Of a stretch of 64,000 nt of DNA, positions 17,402 to 24,889 are shown piece by piece (the stretch's first letter is position 1; each line of letters opens with the position of its first letter). Position numbers and translations under genes: made by a program. The stretch comes from Nocardiopsis alba DSM 43377 (GTDB lineage: Bacteria > Actinomycetota > Actinomycetes > Streptosporangiales > Streptosporangiaceae), in assembly GCF_000341225.1 (NCBI RefSeq), contig NZ_ANAC01000013.1:1-64000 (forward strand), given 5' to 3'. Below the pieces are notes generated by a model. The model was not told where the DNA came from and did not search any database. It worked only from the letters and a program-made list of their open reading frames with translations.

Positions 17402-17415
17402 TGTAAACGTTTACA
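17402..17415. promoter_or_regulatory. LacI-type operator
   Basis: Perfect 14-base palindrome TGTAAACGTTTACA with the central CG typical of LacI/GalR-family operators. It is 55 bp upstream of the lacI-type start and inside an AT-richer patch, so it should autoregulate the sugar ABC operon. Confidence 0.85.
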
Positions 17416-17739
17416 TGATAGGAAACGACAACACCAGGGGTGCAGGGCACAGAAGTTCACAGGGGTGCCGGAGAGGGCGCCGGGCCGGTGGGTACGGGCT
17501 TTCCGGCGCCGACGTGCTTCCGGTCACATCCCTCCGGGGGTGGGGGAGGCTCCCCCTCTCGCCTCACCGGCACCGCGGCCGGGATCGACTCGCCCAGGCA
17601 CGCTGCGTGCCGCCCGACCTGCGACGTCGTATCCTGACCGGGCCCGCCCTCGACCCCCGCGACCGGCGTCACGACCCCTGGGCGGAGCTCGGCGCACCCC
17701 CTCGGCGGCCCCGGACGGCTTCCCGGTCGTCACGGAACG

Positions 17740-17749
17740 TGTTCGAACA
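17740..17749. promoter_or_regulatory. palindrome upstream of the ABM gene
   Basis: A ten-base palindrome TGTTCGAACA, 58 bp upstream of the ABM-domain start. It is not a LexA box, whose spacing differs. No regulator can be assigned. Confidence 0.3.
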
Positions 17750-17807
17750 TGCTCGGATCACGCGTGGAGATCGCGGGTCACGGTGAAGACGACACAAGGA
17801 GCCCGCC

Positions 17808-18128
17808 ATGGCCGTCATCGATACCGATCGCGATCTCGTCGCGCTCATCAACACGTTCACGGTCGAACCCCGTGACCAGGAGAGGCTGGTGGAACTCCTG
17901 CACGAGGCGACGGAGGACGTCATGCGCCACTTCCCCGGCTTCGTCTCGGCCAACGTGCACGTCGGCCTCGACGGCACCAAGGTGTGCAACTACGCGCAGT
18001 GGGAGAGCGAGGAGCACTTCACCAAGGCGATCGAGCACCCGGACGCCCAGCCGCACTTCACCCAGTGCAGGGCGATCGCGACCTCCGTGTCCGCGCTGTA
18101 CCGGCTGCGGTTCACCGAGGGCGGATGA
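17808..18128 (+). CDS. antibiotic biosynthesis monooxygenase (ABM) domain protein
   Basis: A 106-residue dimeric alpha-beta barrel-type protein. The pattern VALINTFTVEPRDQERLVEL, then MRHFPGFVSANVHVGLDGTK, NYAQWES and HPDAQPHF is the ABM fold seen in small quinol monooxygenases and in polyketide-tailoring oxygenases. It is monocistronic, with a strong terminator behind it. No biosynthetic genes surround it. A stress or quinone-related role is as likely as one in secondary metabolism. Confidence 0.88.
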   Translation: MAVIDTDRDLVALINTFTVEPRDQERLVELLHEATEDVMRHFPGFVSANVHVGLDGTKVCNYAQWESEEHFTKAIEHPDAQPHFTQCRAIATSVSALYRLRFTEGG

Positions 18129-18132
18129 TCGA

Positions 18133-18168
18133 GGAGGGCGCTCCGGGCCCGGGCCCGGAGCGCCCTCC
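18133..18168. terminator. strong bidirectional terminator
   Basis: Perfect 16-base stem (18133-18148 with 18153-18168) and a four-base loop between the convergent ABM and GntR genes. Confidence 0.8.
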
Positions 18169-18210
18169 GTTCGGGTGCCGTCCGACCGGCGGCGTGGTCC
18201 TGGGGAGGCC

Positions 18211-18894
18211 CTAATCGGAGCCGTTCCCCCCGGGGGAGGCCAGGATGTGCTCGGCCATCAGGCGCTCGGCCTCGGCCCCGTCCCTCTGAGCGAAGGCCTC
18301 CAACATCCGCCCGTGCGCGTTCAGGTACAGGGTGGCCCTGGCCGGATCCTTCCAGCGCGAGACGGTCTCCAGGATGGGGTTGTTGCGCCGTAGGGAACGG
18401 ACATGTCCACCCAGGAAGGCGGGGCCTCCCACATCGGCGACCATCTGGTGGAACAGGTGACTGTCCCGGGCCAGATCCTGTGAGTCGGCCGATTCGCGTC
18501 CGGAGACCATGCGGTCGTGCACCTCCGTGAGCTCGGCCAGCTGGGCGTCGGTGATCCGTTGGGCCGCCAGGCGCGCGCTCAGACCCTCGACCGCCGCGCG
18601 CAGCTGTCGGAGTTCCTCGGCTGCCTCGACGCCGAGCGCGGAGACGGTGGCGCCATGGTGCGCGCGGTAGGTCACCAGGCCGTCACTCTCCAGGCGGCGC
18701 AGCGCCTCGCGCACGGGGGTGATGGAGACCCCGAGACGGGTGGCGACCTCGTCCTGGTTGACGGAGGCGCCGGGGGGATGGACCCCGTTCACGATCTCGT
18801 GTCGCAGCGTCTCGTGGACGTACTCGGCCTTGCTCGTCGGGGGGCGCCCGGTGCGCGGGAGCCCCGCCGTCTCCCCGCTACCAGAGGCGGACAA
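18211..18894 (-). CDS. GntR-family regulator, FadR/FCD type
   Basis: A 227-residue regulator. The winged helix (about 24-90) shows GASVNQDEVATRLGVSITPV followed by REALRRLESDGLV, the GntR signature. The C-terminal part (about 100-220) is an all-helical FCD domain. The probable metal/ligand residues are Asp and His in the DLARDSHLFHQMV segment, with a later histidine in AHGRML. The TTG start has GGAGG eight bases upstream. It is divergent from the CoA-transferase/lyase pair and is the obvious candidate to control it, probably with a carboxylic acid as inducer. Confidence 0.9.
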   Translation of the reverse strand: MSASGSGETAGLPRTGRPPTSKAEYVHETLRHEIVNGVHPPGASVNQDEVATRLGVSITPVREALRRLESDGLVTYRAHHGATVSALGVEAAEELRQLRAAVEGLSARLAAQRITDAQLAELTEVHDRMVSGRESADSQDLARDSHLFHQMVADVGGPAFLGGHVRSLRRNNPILETVSRWKDPARATLYLNAHGRMLEAFAQRDGAEAERLMAEHILASPGGNGSD

Positions 18895-19002
18895 AAGAGG
18901 ACCTCCCTGTCGACACGATGTTCATGGAACCAAGCTTAGAGGCCCGGCGCCCCCACCCCGCCGGGGTCCCGGGTGGTTCGTCGGAGGCGACCCCCTTGCG
19001 CC

Positions 19003-19030
19003 TGTTTATATATCTTATAGGTTGTTTGAT
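19003..19030. promoter_or_regulatory. AT-rich promoter/operator of the CoA-transferase gene
   Basis: A 28-base AT-rich island with TTATA repeated twice abuts the ATG at 19031. No Shine-Dalgarno motif is visible, so the message may be leaderless. It is a plausible binding site for the divergent GntR regulator, but no clear palindrome is present. Confidence 0.4.
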
Positions 19031-20215
19031 ATGAGATCACTGAGCAACCTGAAGGTCGTCGACGCTGCCACGCTCTTCGCGGGTCCGATGGCCGCCACCT
19101 ACCTGGGTGACTTCGGGGCCGAGGTCGTGAAGGTCGAGCACCCCCGTCGCGGCGACCCCGCCCGGGGGCACGGGCCCACCAAGAACGGGGTCGGGCTCTG
19201 GTGGAAGATGCTGGCCCGCAACAAGCGCACGACCACGCTCGACCTCTCCCGGCCCGAGGGGCAGGAGGTCGCGCTCCGTCTGCTGGACGAGGCCGACGTC
19301 CTCATCGAGAACTTCCGCCCCGGCACCCTCGAACGCTGGAACCTCTCCCCCGAGACGCTTCTCGAACGCAACCCCCGGCTCATCATCGCCCGCGTCACCG
19401 GGTTCGGACAGAAGGGGCCGATGGCCCACCGCCCGGGCTTCGGCACCCTCGCCGAGGCCATGAGCGGCTTCGCCTCCATGACCGGGCAGCCGGACGGTCC
19501 GCCCACACTCCCACCCCTGGCCCTGGCCGATGGGATCGCGGCGCTGGCCGTGGCCTACGCCGTCATGGTCGCCGTGCACCACCGTGAGGAGACCGGTAGA
19601 GGCCAGGTGATCGACCTGGCCATCATCGAGCCGATCCTCACGGTCCTCGGCCCCCAGCTCACCGCCTACCACGCGACCGGGGCGATCCCGGAGCGGACCG
19701 GCAACCGGTCCACCAGCAACGCGCCCCGCAACACCTACCGGACCCGGGACGGCCGCTGGCTGGCGATCTCGACCAGCGCCCAGTCCATCGCGGAGCGCGT
19801 GATGCGCCTGGTGGGTCGCGAGGACCTGGTGGACGAACCCTGGTTCGCGTCCGGCCGCACCCGCTACGAGCACGCCGACGAACTCGACGAGGCCGTGGGC
19901 GCCTGGATCGCCGCGCGCGACGCGGACGAGGTGATCGAGGAGTTCGACCGGGCGCAGGCGGCCATCGCGCCGATCTACGACGCGTCCGACATCGCCACCG
20001 ATCCGCAGTACCGGGCCCTGGAGACGATCGTGCACGTCCCGGACGACGAGCTCGGGAGCGTGGCCGTCCAGAACGTGCCCTTCCGTATGTCCGAGAGCCC
20101 CGGCGAGATCCGGTGGGTGGGTCCGCCCAAGGGCCGTCACACCGACGAGGTGCTGGCGGAGCTCGGCTACTCCGAGGAGGCCCGGACCGGGCTGCGCGAA
20201 GCGGGGGTCATCTGA
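19031..20215 (+). CDS. family III CoA-transferase (CaiB/BaiF)
   Basis: A 394-residue enzyme. The N-terminus (LKVVDAATLFAGPMAATYLG, DFGAEVVKVEHP, GDPARGHGP) and ENFRPGTLERW near residues 98-108 are characteristic. The catalytic aspartate of this family is in the LALADGIAAL segment (about Asp163). Family members move CoA between carboxylates, for example from succinyl-CoA to a hydroxy acid. The next gene, a CitE-like lyase, overlaps by one base, so the pair should activate an acid and cleave the resulting hydroxyacyl-CoA. The specific acid cannot be read. Confidence 0.9.
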   Translation: MRSLSNLKVVDAATLFAGPMAATYLGDFGAEVVKVEHPRRGDPARGHGPTKNGVGLWWKMLARNKRTTTLDLSRPEGQEVALRLLDEADVLIENFRPGTLERWNLSPETLLERNPRLIIARVTGFGQKGPMAHRPGFGTLAEAMSGFASMTGQPDGPPTLPPLALADGIAALAVAYAVMVAVHHREETGRGQVIDLAIIEPILTVLGPQLTAYHATGAIPERTGNRSTSNAPRNTYRTRDGRWLAISTSAQSIAERVMRLVGREDLVDEPWFASGRTRYEHADELDEAVGAWIAARDADEVIEEFDRAQAAIAPIYDASDIATDPQYRALETIVHVPDDELGSVAVQNVPFRMSESPGEIRWVGPPKGRHTDEVLAELGYSEEARTGLREAGVI

Positions 20216-21093
20216 TGAGCGCCGTGCAGACGCCCCTGGTCACGTGGCTCTACGTGCCCGGCGACCGGCCCGAGCGCTTCGCCAAGGCGATGGCCTCCGG
20301 AGCGGACGCGGTCATCCTGGACCTGGAGGACGCGGTCCTGCCGCCGGTCAAGGACGCGGCCCGGCGCCACGTGCGGGACTTCCTCGAGACCCGCCGCGCG
20401 GAGCCGGTCGGCGATGGGGCGCGGGTGCACGTCCGGGTCAACGCGCCGCACAGCGAGTGGTTCGCGCTCGACGCCGCCGCCGTGGCGGCGGGGGGAGCGG
20501 ACGGGGTCCGGGTGCCCAAGATCGAGTCGGCGGAGGACGTCGACCTCGTCGTCGAAGCCGTCGGTGAGGGCGTGCCCGTGGACTGCCTCCTGGAGTCCGC
20601 GCGGGGGGTGGAGAACGTCTCGGAGATCGCGGCGCACCCCGCCGTGCGCTCGTTGGCCCTGGGCGAGGCGGACCTGACCGCCGAGCTGGGGCTCAGGGGC
20701 GACGAGGCCTTCTCCTGGCTGCGGACCCGCATCGTCGTCGCCTCGGCCGCCGCCGGGCTGGCGGCACCGGGCATGGCGGCCTACATCGAAGTCCGGGACA
20801 CGGAGGGCCTGTACCGCTCCTGCCTGCGTGGGCGAGACATCGGACTCTTCGGCCGGACCGCGATCCACCCCCGCCAGGTGCCGGTGATCCGGCGGGCCTT
20901 CACCCCCTCCGAGGAGGAGGTGTCCCGTGCCCGCCAGATCGCGGAGGCGGCCGAGTGCGCCTCCGTCGGGTCGGCCCGCGGAGGCGGCGCGATCGCCCTG
21001 GCCGATGGTCGCTTCATCGACGCGCCGGTGGTGACGGCCGCCCTGCGCACACTCGCCCTGGCCGAGAGCATCGCCGAACGGGGGGCGGACTGA
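20215..21093 (+). CDS. HpcH/HpaI-CitE family acyl-CoA lyase
   Basis: A 292-residue TIM-barrel lyase. TWLYVPGDRPERFAKAMASG at the start, GADAVILDLEDAV, RVNAPHSEW, VRVPKIESAEDV, LLESARGVEN and LALGEADLTAELG follow the CitE/malyl-CoA lyase order. They include an arginine and two acidic residues that bind magnesium. FGRTAIHPRQVPVI near the end closes the active site. Such enzymes cleave malyl-, citramalyl- or methylmalyl-CoA to acetyl- or propionyl-CoA plus glyoxylate or pyruvate. The start codon overlaps the CoA-transferase stop (TGATG). With that gene it forms a short degradation module; citramalyl-CoA is one reasonable but unproven substrate. Confidence 0.88.
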   Translation: MSAVQTPLVTWLYVPGDRPERFAKAMASGADAVILDLEDAVLPPVKDAARRHVRDFLETRRAEPVGDGARVHVRVNAPHSEWFALDAAAVAAGGADGVRVPKIESAEDVDLVVEAVGEGVPVDCLLESARGVENVSEIAAHPAVRSLALGEADLTAELGLRGDEAFSWLRTRIVVASAAAGLAAPGMAAYIEVRDTEGLYRSCLRGRDIGLFGRTAIHPRQVPVIRRAFTPSEEEVSRARQIAEAAECASVGSARGGGAIALADGRFIDAPVVTAALRTLALAESIAERGAD

Positions 21094-21107
21094 GGTCAGG
21101 CCCCGTC

Positions 21108-21148
21108 CCCTGAGGCGGGACGGTCCGTTTCCCACCCCCGCCTCAGGG
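21108..21148 (+). terminator. terminator of the CoA-transferase/lyase operon
   Basis: Perfect 12-base stem (21108-21119 with 21137-21148) and a 17-base loop, 14 bp past the lyase stop. Confidence 0.65.
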
Positions 21149-21329
21149 CCCCGAAGTGCCCCGCTCGCCGAACGAATCGCGGTGGGGCGCGCCACGCGTG
21201 CCTGGAGCGTGCCCTCGGTCATGTGCGTGGTGTGACCGCTTCATCGCAGGTCAAGAGATTTCCGGCCAACGGTTGACGTTCGACGTAACCTGGGACACAC
21301 TTCACACAGCGAACTTAAACTTCACTGTT

Positions 21330-21344
21330 TGAAACGTTGTTTCA
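21330..21344. promoter_or_regulatory. IclR-type operator upstream of the DctM-like gene
   Basis: Fifteen-base interrupted palindrome TGAAAC-gtt-GTTTCA, close in size and layout to sites bound by IclR regulators. An IclR gene follows in the same island. It lies 137 bp before the permease start in an AT-rich patch. Confidence 0.65.
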
Positions 21345-21481
21345 TTCAGGTGAAAAGTGTCGACATGCGGGCGAGGACGACCTCCCCATCGGGCCGACCG
21401 TTCGATTCCTCCGAGCGGTGCGCGCCATCGCCGGCGTAATCCGCGACGCCGTCCCCACATCACCGAGCTCGGGAGCCTCCC

Positions 21482-22825
21482 ATGCCCTCTGCACTCTTGG
21501 CCTTGGCCGCCTTCATCGCGGTCATCATCGTCTGGAGCGCCGTCTTCAAGAGGAACATGGGCGAGGCCATGTTCCTCGGCTTCATCGCCACCTGCCTGTT
21601 CGCGGGAGGGGACTTCTTCGGAGCGATGGTCTCCGGTCTCGTGAACACCACCTCGAACGAGGTCATCTACGCCGCGCTGGCCTTCGTGTTCATGGCCTAC
21701 ATGATCGAGCGCACCGGCCTCATCAACAAGATCCTCGACATCCTCAACGCCGCCTTGGGGCGACTACGGGGCGGCCCCGCCTACGTGGACATCGTGGCGT
21801 CCGGAGTGATGGGGGCGCTGTCGGGCTCCAACTCGGGCAACGTCGCCTCCACCGGTTCGGTCACCGGGCCCTGGATGGTGCGCAACGGCTTCAGCAGGGC
21901 GCGCGCGGCCACGATCCTCGCGGGCAACGGGGGCATGGGCGCCGCCCTGCCGCCCAGTTCGTCCATGGTGATCATGCTCGGCTTCGCGGGCGCGGCCGTC
22001 TCGACCGGGGACATCTACCTGGCCCTGCTGGTCACCGGTCTCTACCAGGTTCTGCATCGCCTCGTGGTGGCGTTCGCCTTCATCCGGGTGGACGGCGTAC
22101 GGTCCGCGGAGGATCAGGCCCGTCTGCCGTTCGGTCGGGTGTGGCGCACCGGCTGGCCCGCCACCCTCATCTACCTCGGGGCCCTCATCCCGATCGCGGT
22201 GACCACCGGTCCGCTCTCGGAGTACCTGGGCTCGCCGGACCGCCTCGGGGACGCGCTCGGTGACATCTCGCTCATCACCTGGATCCCGATCCTGATCATC
22301 CTCATCGCCGCCATCGTCGGCCGCCGTGAGCTGCCGGGGAGCGCGCGCCAGTGGTACGACTTCGTGCTCGCGGCGATGCCGCGCCTGGGCACCATCGGCG
22401 CGCTGCTGATCTTCGCGATGGCCGCCAGCGGTGTGCTCGCGGACCTCGGCCTGGCCGAGGACGTCGAGCAGGTGCTGGGCTACTTCAACGCCGGGCCTTT
22501 CCTCATGGTGGCGTTGACCGTACTCCTGATCGCGATCGTCTCCATCCCCTTGACATCGACCGCCGCCCTCACCGCCGTGGGCCAGGTGTCCTTCCTCAGC
22601 CTCGTCGCCGTGGGTGTGGATCCGGTGATCGCGCTGGTCGTGCCGCTGGTGGCCGCCTCGACCGAGGGGTCCTCTCCGCCCTCCGCGCCGATCTTCATCG
22701 CCTCGGGGATCGTGCAGGTCAAGGCGGAGAAGACCTTCGTTCCGCTGATCCTGTTCTACCTCGTGCCCATCATCCTCCTGGCCTGCCTCGTGGGCTGGGG
22801 AATCCTGCCCATCTTCGTCGTCTGA
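21482..22825 (+). CDS. DctM-like TRAP transporter large permease, island 1
   Basis: A 447-residue membrane protein with about 11-12 helices. The central motif GALSGSNSGNVASTGSVTGP and GNGGMGAALPPSSSM (residues about 110-165) recalls the substrate/sodium region of the TRAP DctM domain, especially TAXI-type permeases. A second half repeats the pattern around SIPLTSTAALTAVGQ and ASTEGSSPPSAPIFIASG. A GGGAG motif precedes the ATG. Classical TRAP systems also need a DctP binding protein and a four-helix DctQ. Neither is encoded here; instead a two-helix protein follows. The paralogue at 35345 shares start, length and partner. The substrate is probably the compound degraded by the neighbouring aldolase and dehydrogenase. 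Confidence 0.85.
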   Translation: MPSALLALAAFIAVIIVWSAVFKRNMGEAMFLGFIATCLFAGGDFFGAMVSGLVNTTSNEVIYAALAFVFMAYMIERTGLINKILDILNAALGRLRGGPAYVDIVASGVMGALSGSNSGNVASTGSVTGPWMVRNGFSRARAATILAGNGGMGAALPPSSSMVIMLGFAGAAVSTGDIYLALLVTGLYQVLHRLVVAFAFIRVDGVRSAEDQARLPFGRVWRTGWPATLIYLGALIPIAVTTGPLSEYLGSPDRLGDALGDISLITWIPILIILIAAIVGRRELPGSARQWYDFVLAAMPRLGTIGALLIFAMAASGVLADLGLAEDVEQVLGYFNAGPFLMVALTVLLIAIVSIPLTSTAALTAVGQVSFLSLVAVGVDPVIALVVPLVAASTEGSSPPSAPIFIASGIVQVKAEKTFVPLILFYLVPIILLACLVGWGILPIFVV

Positions 22826-22883
22826 TCCACCGCGGTCCCAGGCGGGTGGCACGGCCATCCGCCCGAACAGAAAGGGGCACCCG

Positions 22884-23150
22884 ATGTCCGAACGCAAACA
22901 GTCGCCGCGCCACCTCGCGCTGAGCATCCTCCGGGTCCTCTTCGTCGCGACGTTCGCCGCGTTCTTCCTCGTCGCGATCCTCATGGTGCTGGGGCAGCTG
23001 GTGGGGACCCTCCTGTCGCTGCCCGGGCTCGTCAGCGCGGCGTCCGACCACCTGCTGGTCCCCGCGGTGACCCTCGCGTCCACCTTCGGCGTCATCGCGT
23101 TCCTGGCCTCCTACCTCCAGAAGGACGACCAGGAGACCCCGGCGGCCTGA
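22884..23150 (+). CDS. two-helix small partner of the DctM-like permease, island 1
   Basis: An 88-residue protein with two membrane helices (about 17-44 and 58-78) and a short acidic tail. It is homologous to the 86-residue protein of the second island: both carry VLGQ-x-x-G near the end of helix 1, then P-x-x-V-x-x-ASD-x-L-x-VP, TFGV and a terminal YL. It follows the permease by 58 bp with a GAAAGGGG motif before the ATG. It takes the place of DctQ but is half the size. I know no named family for it; a role as small subunit of the permease is inferred from repeated linkage. Confidence 0.75.
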   Translation: MSERKQSPRHLALSILRVLFVATFAAFFLVAILMVLGQLVGTLLSLPGLVSAASDHLLVPAVTLASTFGVIAFLASYLQKDDQETPAA

Positions 23151-23172
23151 CCCGCCGGTCCTCCCACTCGCT

Positions 23173-23213
23173 GAGGCGGGGCGCGGCCCGATCCAGGGCG
23201 GGCGCCCCGCCTC
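23173..23213 (+). terminator. terminator after the permease/small-protein pair
   Basis: Perfect 12-base stem (23173-23184 with 23202-23213) and a 17-base loop. It separates the transport genes from the RraA gene. Confidence 0.65.
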
Positions 23214-23251
23214 GAACCATCACCAAGAGTCACGATTCGTGTGTGAGGAGC

Positions 23252-23274
23252 TGTCAATTTTTCATACATTGACA
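23252..23274. promoter_or_regulatory. operator/promoter upstream of the RraA gene
   Basis: Inverted repeat TGTCAAT-(9)-ATTGACA. Its right arm contains a TTGACA -35-like hexamer, so a bound repressor would cover the promoter. The surrounding 60 bases are AT-rich, 74 bp before the RraA start. No ideal -10 at 17-bp spacing is seen. Confidence 0.5.
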
Positions 23275-23348
23275 ATGAACTTCGCTAGGTGAAATGTTAG
23301 ACGTGTCGCTGAACATACTCGGCGGCTCGCACCCTCGAAAGGAATCCC

Positions 23349-23948
23349 ATGACGGGACAGACCACGCCCCTTCCCGAAGACCTGTACCGCCGCCTGGGAT
23401 CGCTACCCGCGGCCAACGTCGGTGACGTGCTCGACCGCCTGTACGTGGCCGAGGCCGCCATCTCGACCGTCTGGAAGGGCGCGAAGGTGGTGGGACCGGC
23501 CTTCACGGTGATGACCGCCGGGGGCGACAACAAGCTCATCCACGAGGCGATCGACACCGCGGCACCCGGTGACGTCCTCGTGATCGACGGCCAGGCGGTC
23601 ACGCACAGGGCCCTGCTCGGCGACCTCATGGGCAGACGCGCCAAGGCCCGAGGGCTCGCCGGGTTCGTCGTGGACGGAGCCATCCGCGACGCCGACGACC
23701 TCGGCGCCATCGGCTTCCCGACCTGGGCGCGCGCCGTCACCCCGGCCGGCCCCTACCGTAACGGCCCCGGCCTGCTCCAGGTGCCGGTCTCCGTGGGCCG
23801 TGTGGTGGTCAACCCCGGTGACGTGATCGTGGGCGACGACGACGGGGTCACCGTCATCCCTCGACACCGTCTGGAGGAGATCGTCGCGGCGGCCGAGGCC
23901 AAGCACGCCGGCGAGGAGGAGGCTCGGGCCAGGATCGCCGCCCTGTAG
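23349..23948 (+). CDS. RraA-family aldolase (4-hydroxy-4-methyl-2-oxoglutarate aldolase-like), island 1
   Basis: A 199-residue protein of the RraA/HMG-aldolase fold. Key stretches are AANVGDVLDRL near the start, GGDNKLIHEAID, GDVLVIDG, LLGDLMGRRAKARGLAG and FVVDGAIRDADDL. In the last one the Arg-Asp pair matches the substrate- and metal-binding residues of HMG aldolases. A late PAGPYRNGPG and NPGDVIVGDDDGV complete the pattern. The protein should cleave 2-oxo-4-hydroxy acids such as 4-hydroxy-4-methyl-2-oxoglutarate to pyruvate, rather than inhibit RNase E. In the second island the same domain is fused to a dehydrogenase. Confidence 0.88.
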   Translation: MTGQTTPLPEDLYRRLGSLPAANVGDVLDRLYVAEAAISTVWKGAKVVGPAFTVMTAGGDNKLIHEAIDTAAPGDVLVIDGQAVTHRALLGDLMGRRAKARGLAGFVVDGAIRDADDLGAIGFPTWARAVTPAGPYRNGPGLLQVPVSVGRVVVNPGDVIVGDDDGVTVIPRHRLEEIVAAAEAKHAGEEEARARIAAL

Positions 23949-23990
23949 CATTTGCGGGACATCCAGCTCCAGAGTCTGAGGGGTTCCGCA

Positions 23991-24758
23991 GTGGCCACAG
24001 AGTCGTCGGGTCAGCCCACGGTGCGCAGTGTGGAGCGTGCCCTCGACGTCCTGGAGGCCCTGGAGCGCAGCGAGACTCCTCTGCGTCTGGTGGACCTGTG
24101 CCGCCTGGTGGACCTGCATCCGGCGACCGTGCTCCGGTCGCTGGCGGTACTCCAGCGCAGAGGCCTCGTGGTCGCGGAGAACCAGACCTACCGCCTGGGT
24201 GTGGCCGTGCTGCGCATGGCCCACGGGTTCCTGGTCAACGACCGGCTCACCCGGCAGTCCCGGCCCGTCATGCAGAGTCTGACCTCGGTCACCGGGCTGA
24301 CCTCCTCCCTCTACGTGCGCAGCGGTTTCGAGCGCGTGCTCGCGGCGCGGGTCGACGGCAGCCCTCAATTGCACTACCAGGTTCCGATCGGCCGCTGGTT
24401 CCCCCTCTACGTGGGGTCCGGCAAGGTCATCGCGGCCCACCTGCCCAAGGACGAGCGGGACGCCGTGGTGGCGATGTCGGAAGGGTGCGCGAACGCCTCG
24501 GGAGAACCGCTCGATCCCGAGCGGGTGCGCCGGGAACTGGAGGACATCGACAAGGACGGCTACAGCCTGACCATCGGTGAGCGCGACGTCGCCGTCGCCG
24601 CCGCGGCCGTCGCCGTCACCGGCCCGACCGGGGAGGTGCTCGCCGCCCTCTCCGTCTCCGGGCCTTCCGAACACACATCCCGGGACCGCCTGCGTCAGGC
24701 CGTCCCCGAACTCCGAAGAGCAGCCTCCGCCCTCAGTGGGCGGCACCCCCTTCCGTGA
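23991..24758 (+). CDS. IclR-family transcriptional regulator, island 1
   Basis: A 255-residue regulator. The winged helix (about 10-75) has TVRSVERALDVLEALERSET and LVDLCRLVDLHPATVLRSLA. The effector domain includes SSLYVRSGFERVLAARVDGS and the PIGRWFPLYVGSGKVIAAHL segment typical of IclR. The GTG at 23991 has a GAGGGG motif nine bases upstream; an in-frame TTG at 23952 has none. It lies 42 bp after the RraA gene and probably binds the palindromes upstream of the permease and RraA genes. Its effector is likely the pathway acid. Confidence 0.9.
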   Translation: MATESSGQPTVRSVERALDVLEALERSETPLRLVDLCRLVDLHPATVLRSLAVLQRRGLVVAENQTYRLGVAVLRMAHGFLVNDRLTRQSRPVMQSLTSVTGLTSSLYVRSGFERVLAARVDGSPQLHYQVPIGRWFPLYVGSGKVIAAHLPKDERDAVVAMSEGCANASGEPLDPERVRRELEDIDKDGYSLTIGERDVAVAAAAVAVTGPTGEVLAALSVSGPSEHTSRDRLRQAVPELRRAASALSGRHPLP

Positions 24759-24889
24759 TCCGGCCCAGCGCCCGACCCCGTATCGGGAACGCCGCCCGCC
24801 GGACCACGGCGGAGCGGCGACCGGACCGAGCGGGCGCACTCGTGCGCGGTCCCGGCCCGTCGTCGGCTCCCACACGACGAAAGGTCACC

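Larger units (their letters stand above)
17348..17807. other. 460-bp divergent regulatory region
   Basis: Between the LacI operon and the ABM-domain gene. The LacI operator lies at the left and a TGTTCGAACA palindrome at the right; both are listed separately. The central 300 bases are very GC-rich, and neither strand shows a credible gene. Confidence 0.5.
21094..21481. other. 388-bp region upstream of the DctM-type gene
   Basis: Holds the terminator of the CoA-transferase/lyase pair and an IclR-type operator, both listed separately. No DctP-type binding-protein gene fits here. The stretch 21290-21360 is markedly AT-rich and should contain the promoter. Confidence 0.6.

Noticed and set aside
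21094..21481. A hidden DctP or DctQ gene before the first DctM-like gene
   Set aside because: No frame in the gap carries a signal peptide, membrane helices or a plausible start.
23269..23300. Sigma-70 promoter with a perfect TTGACA -35 before the RraA gene
   Set aside because: No convincing -10 hexamer lies 16-18 bases away, so the TTGACA was kept only as part of the palindrome.
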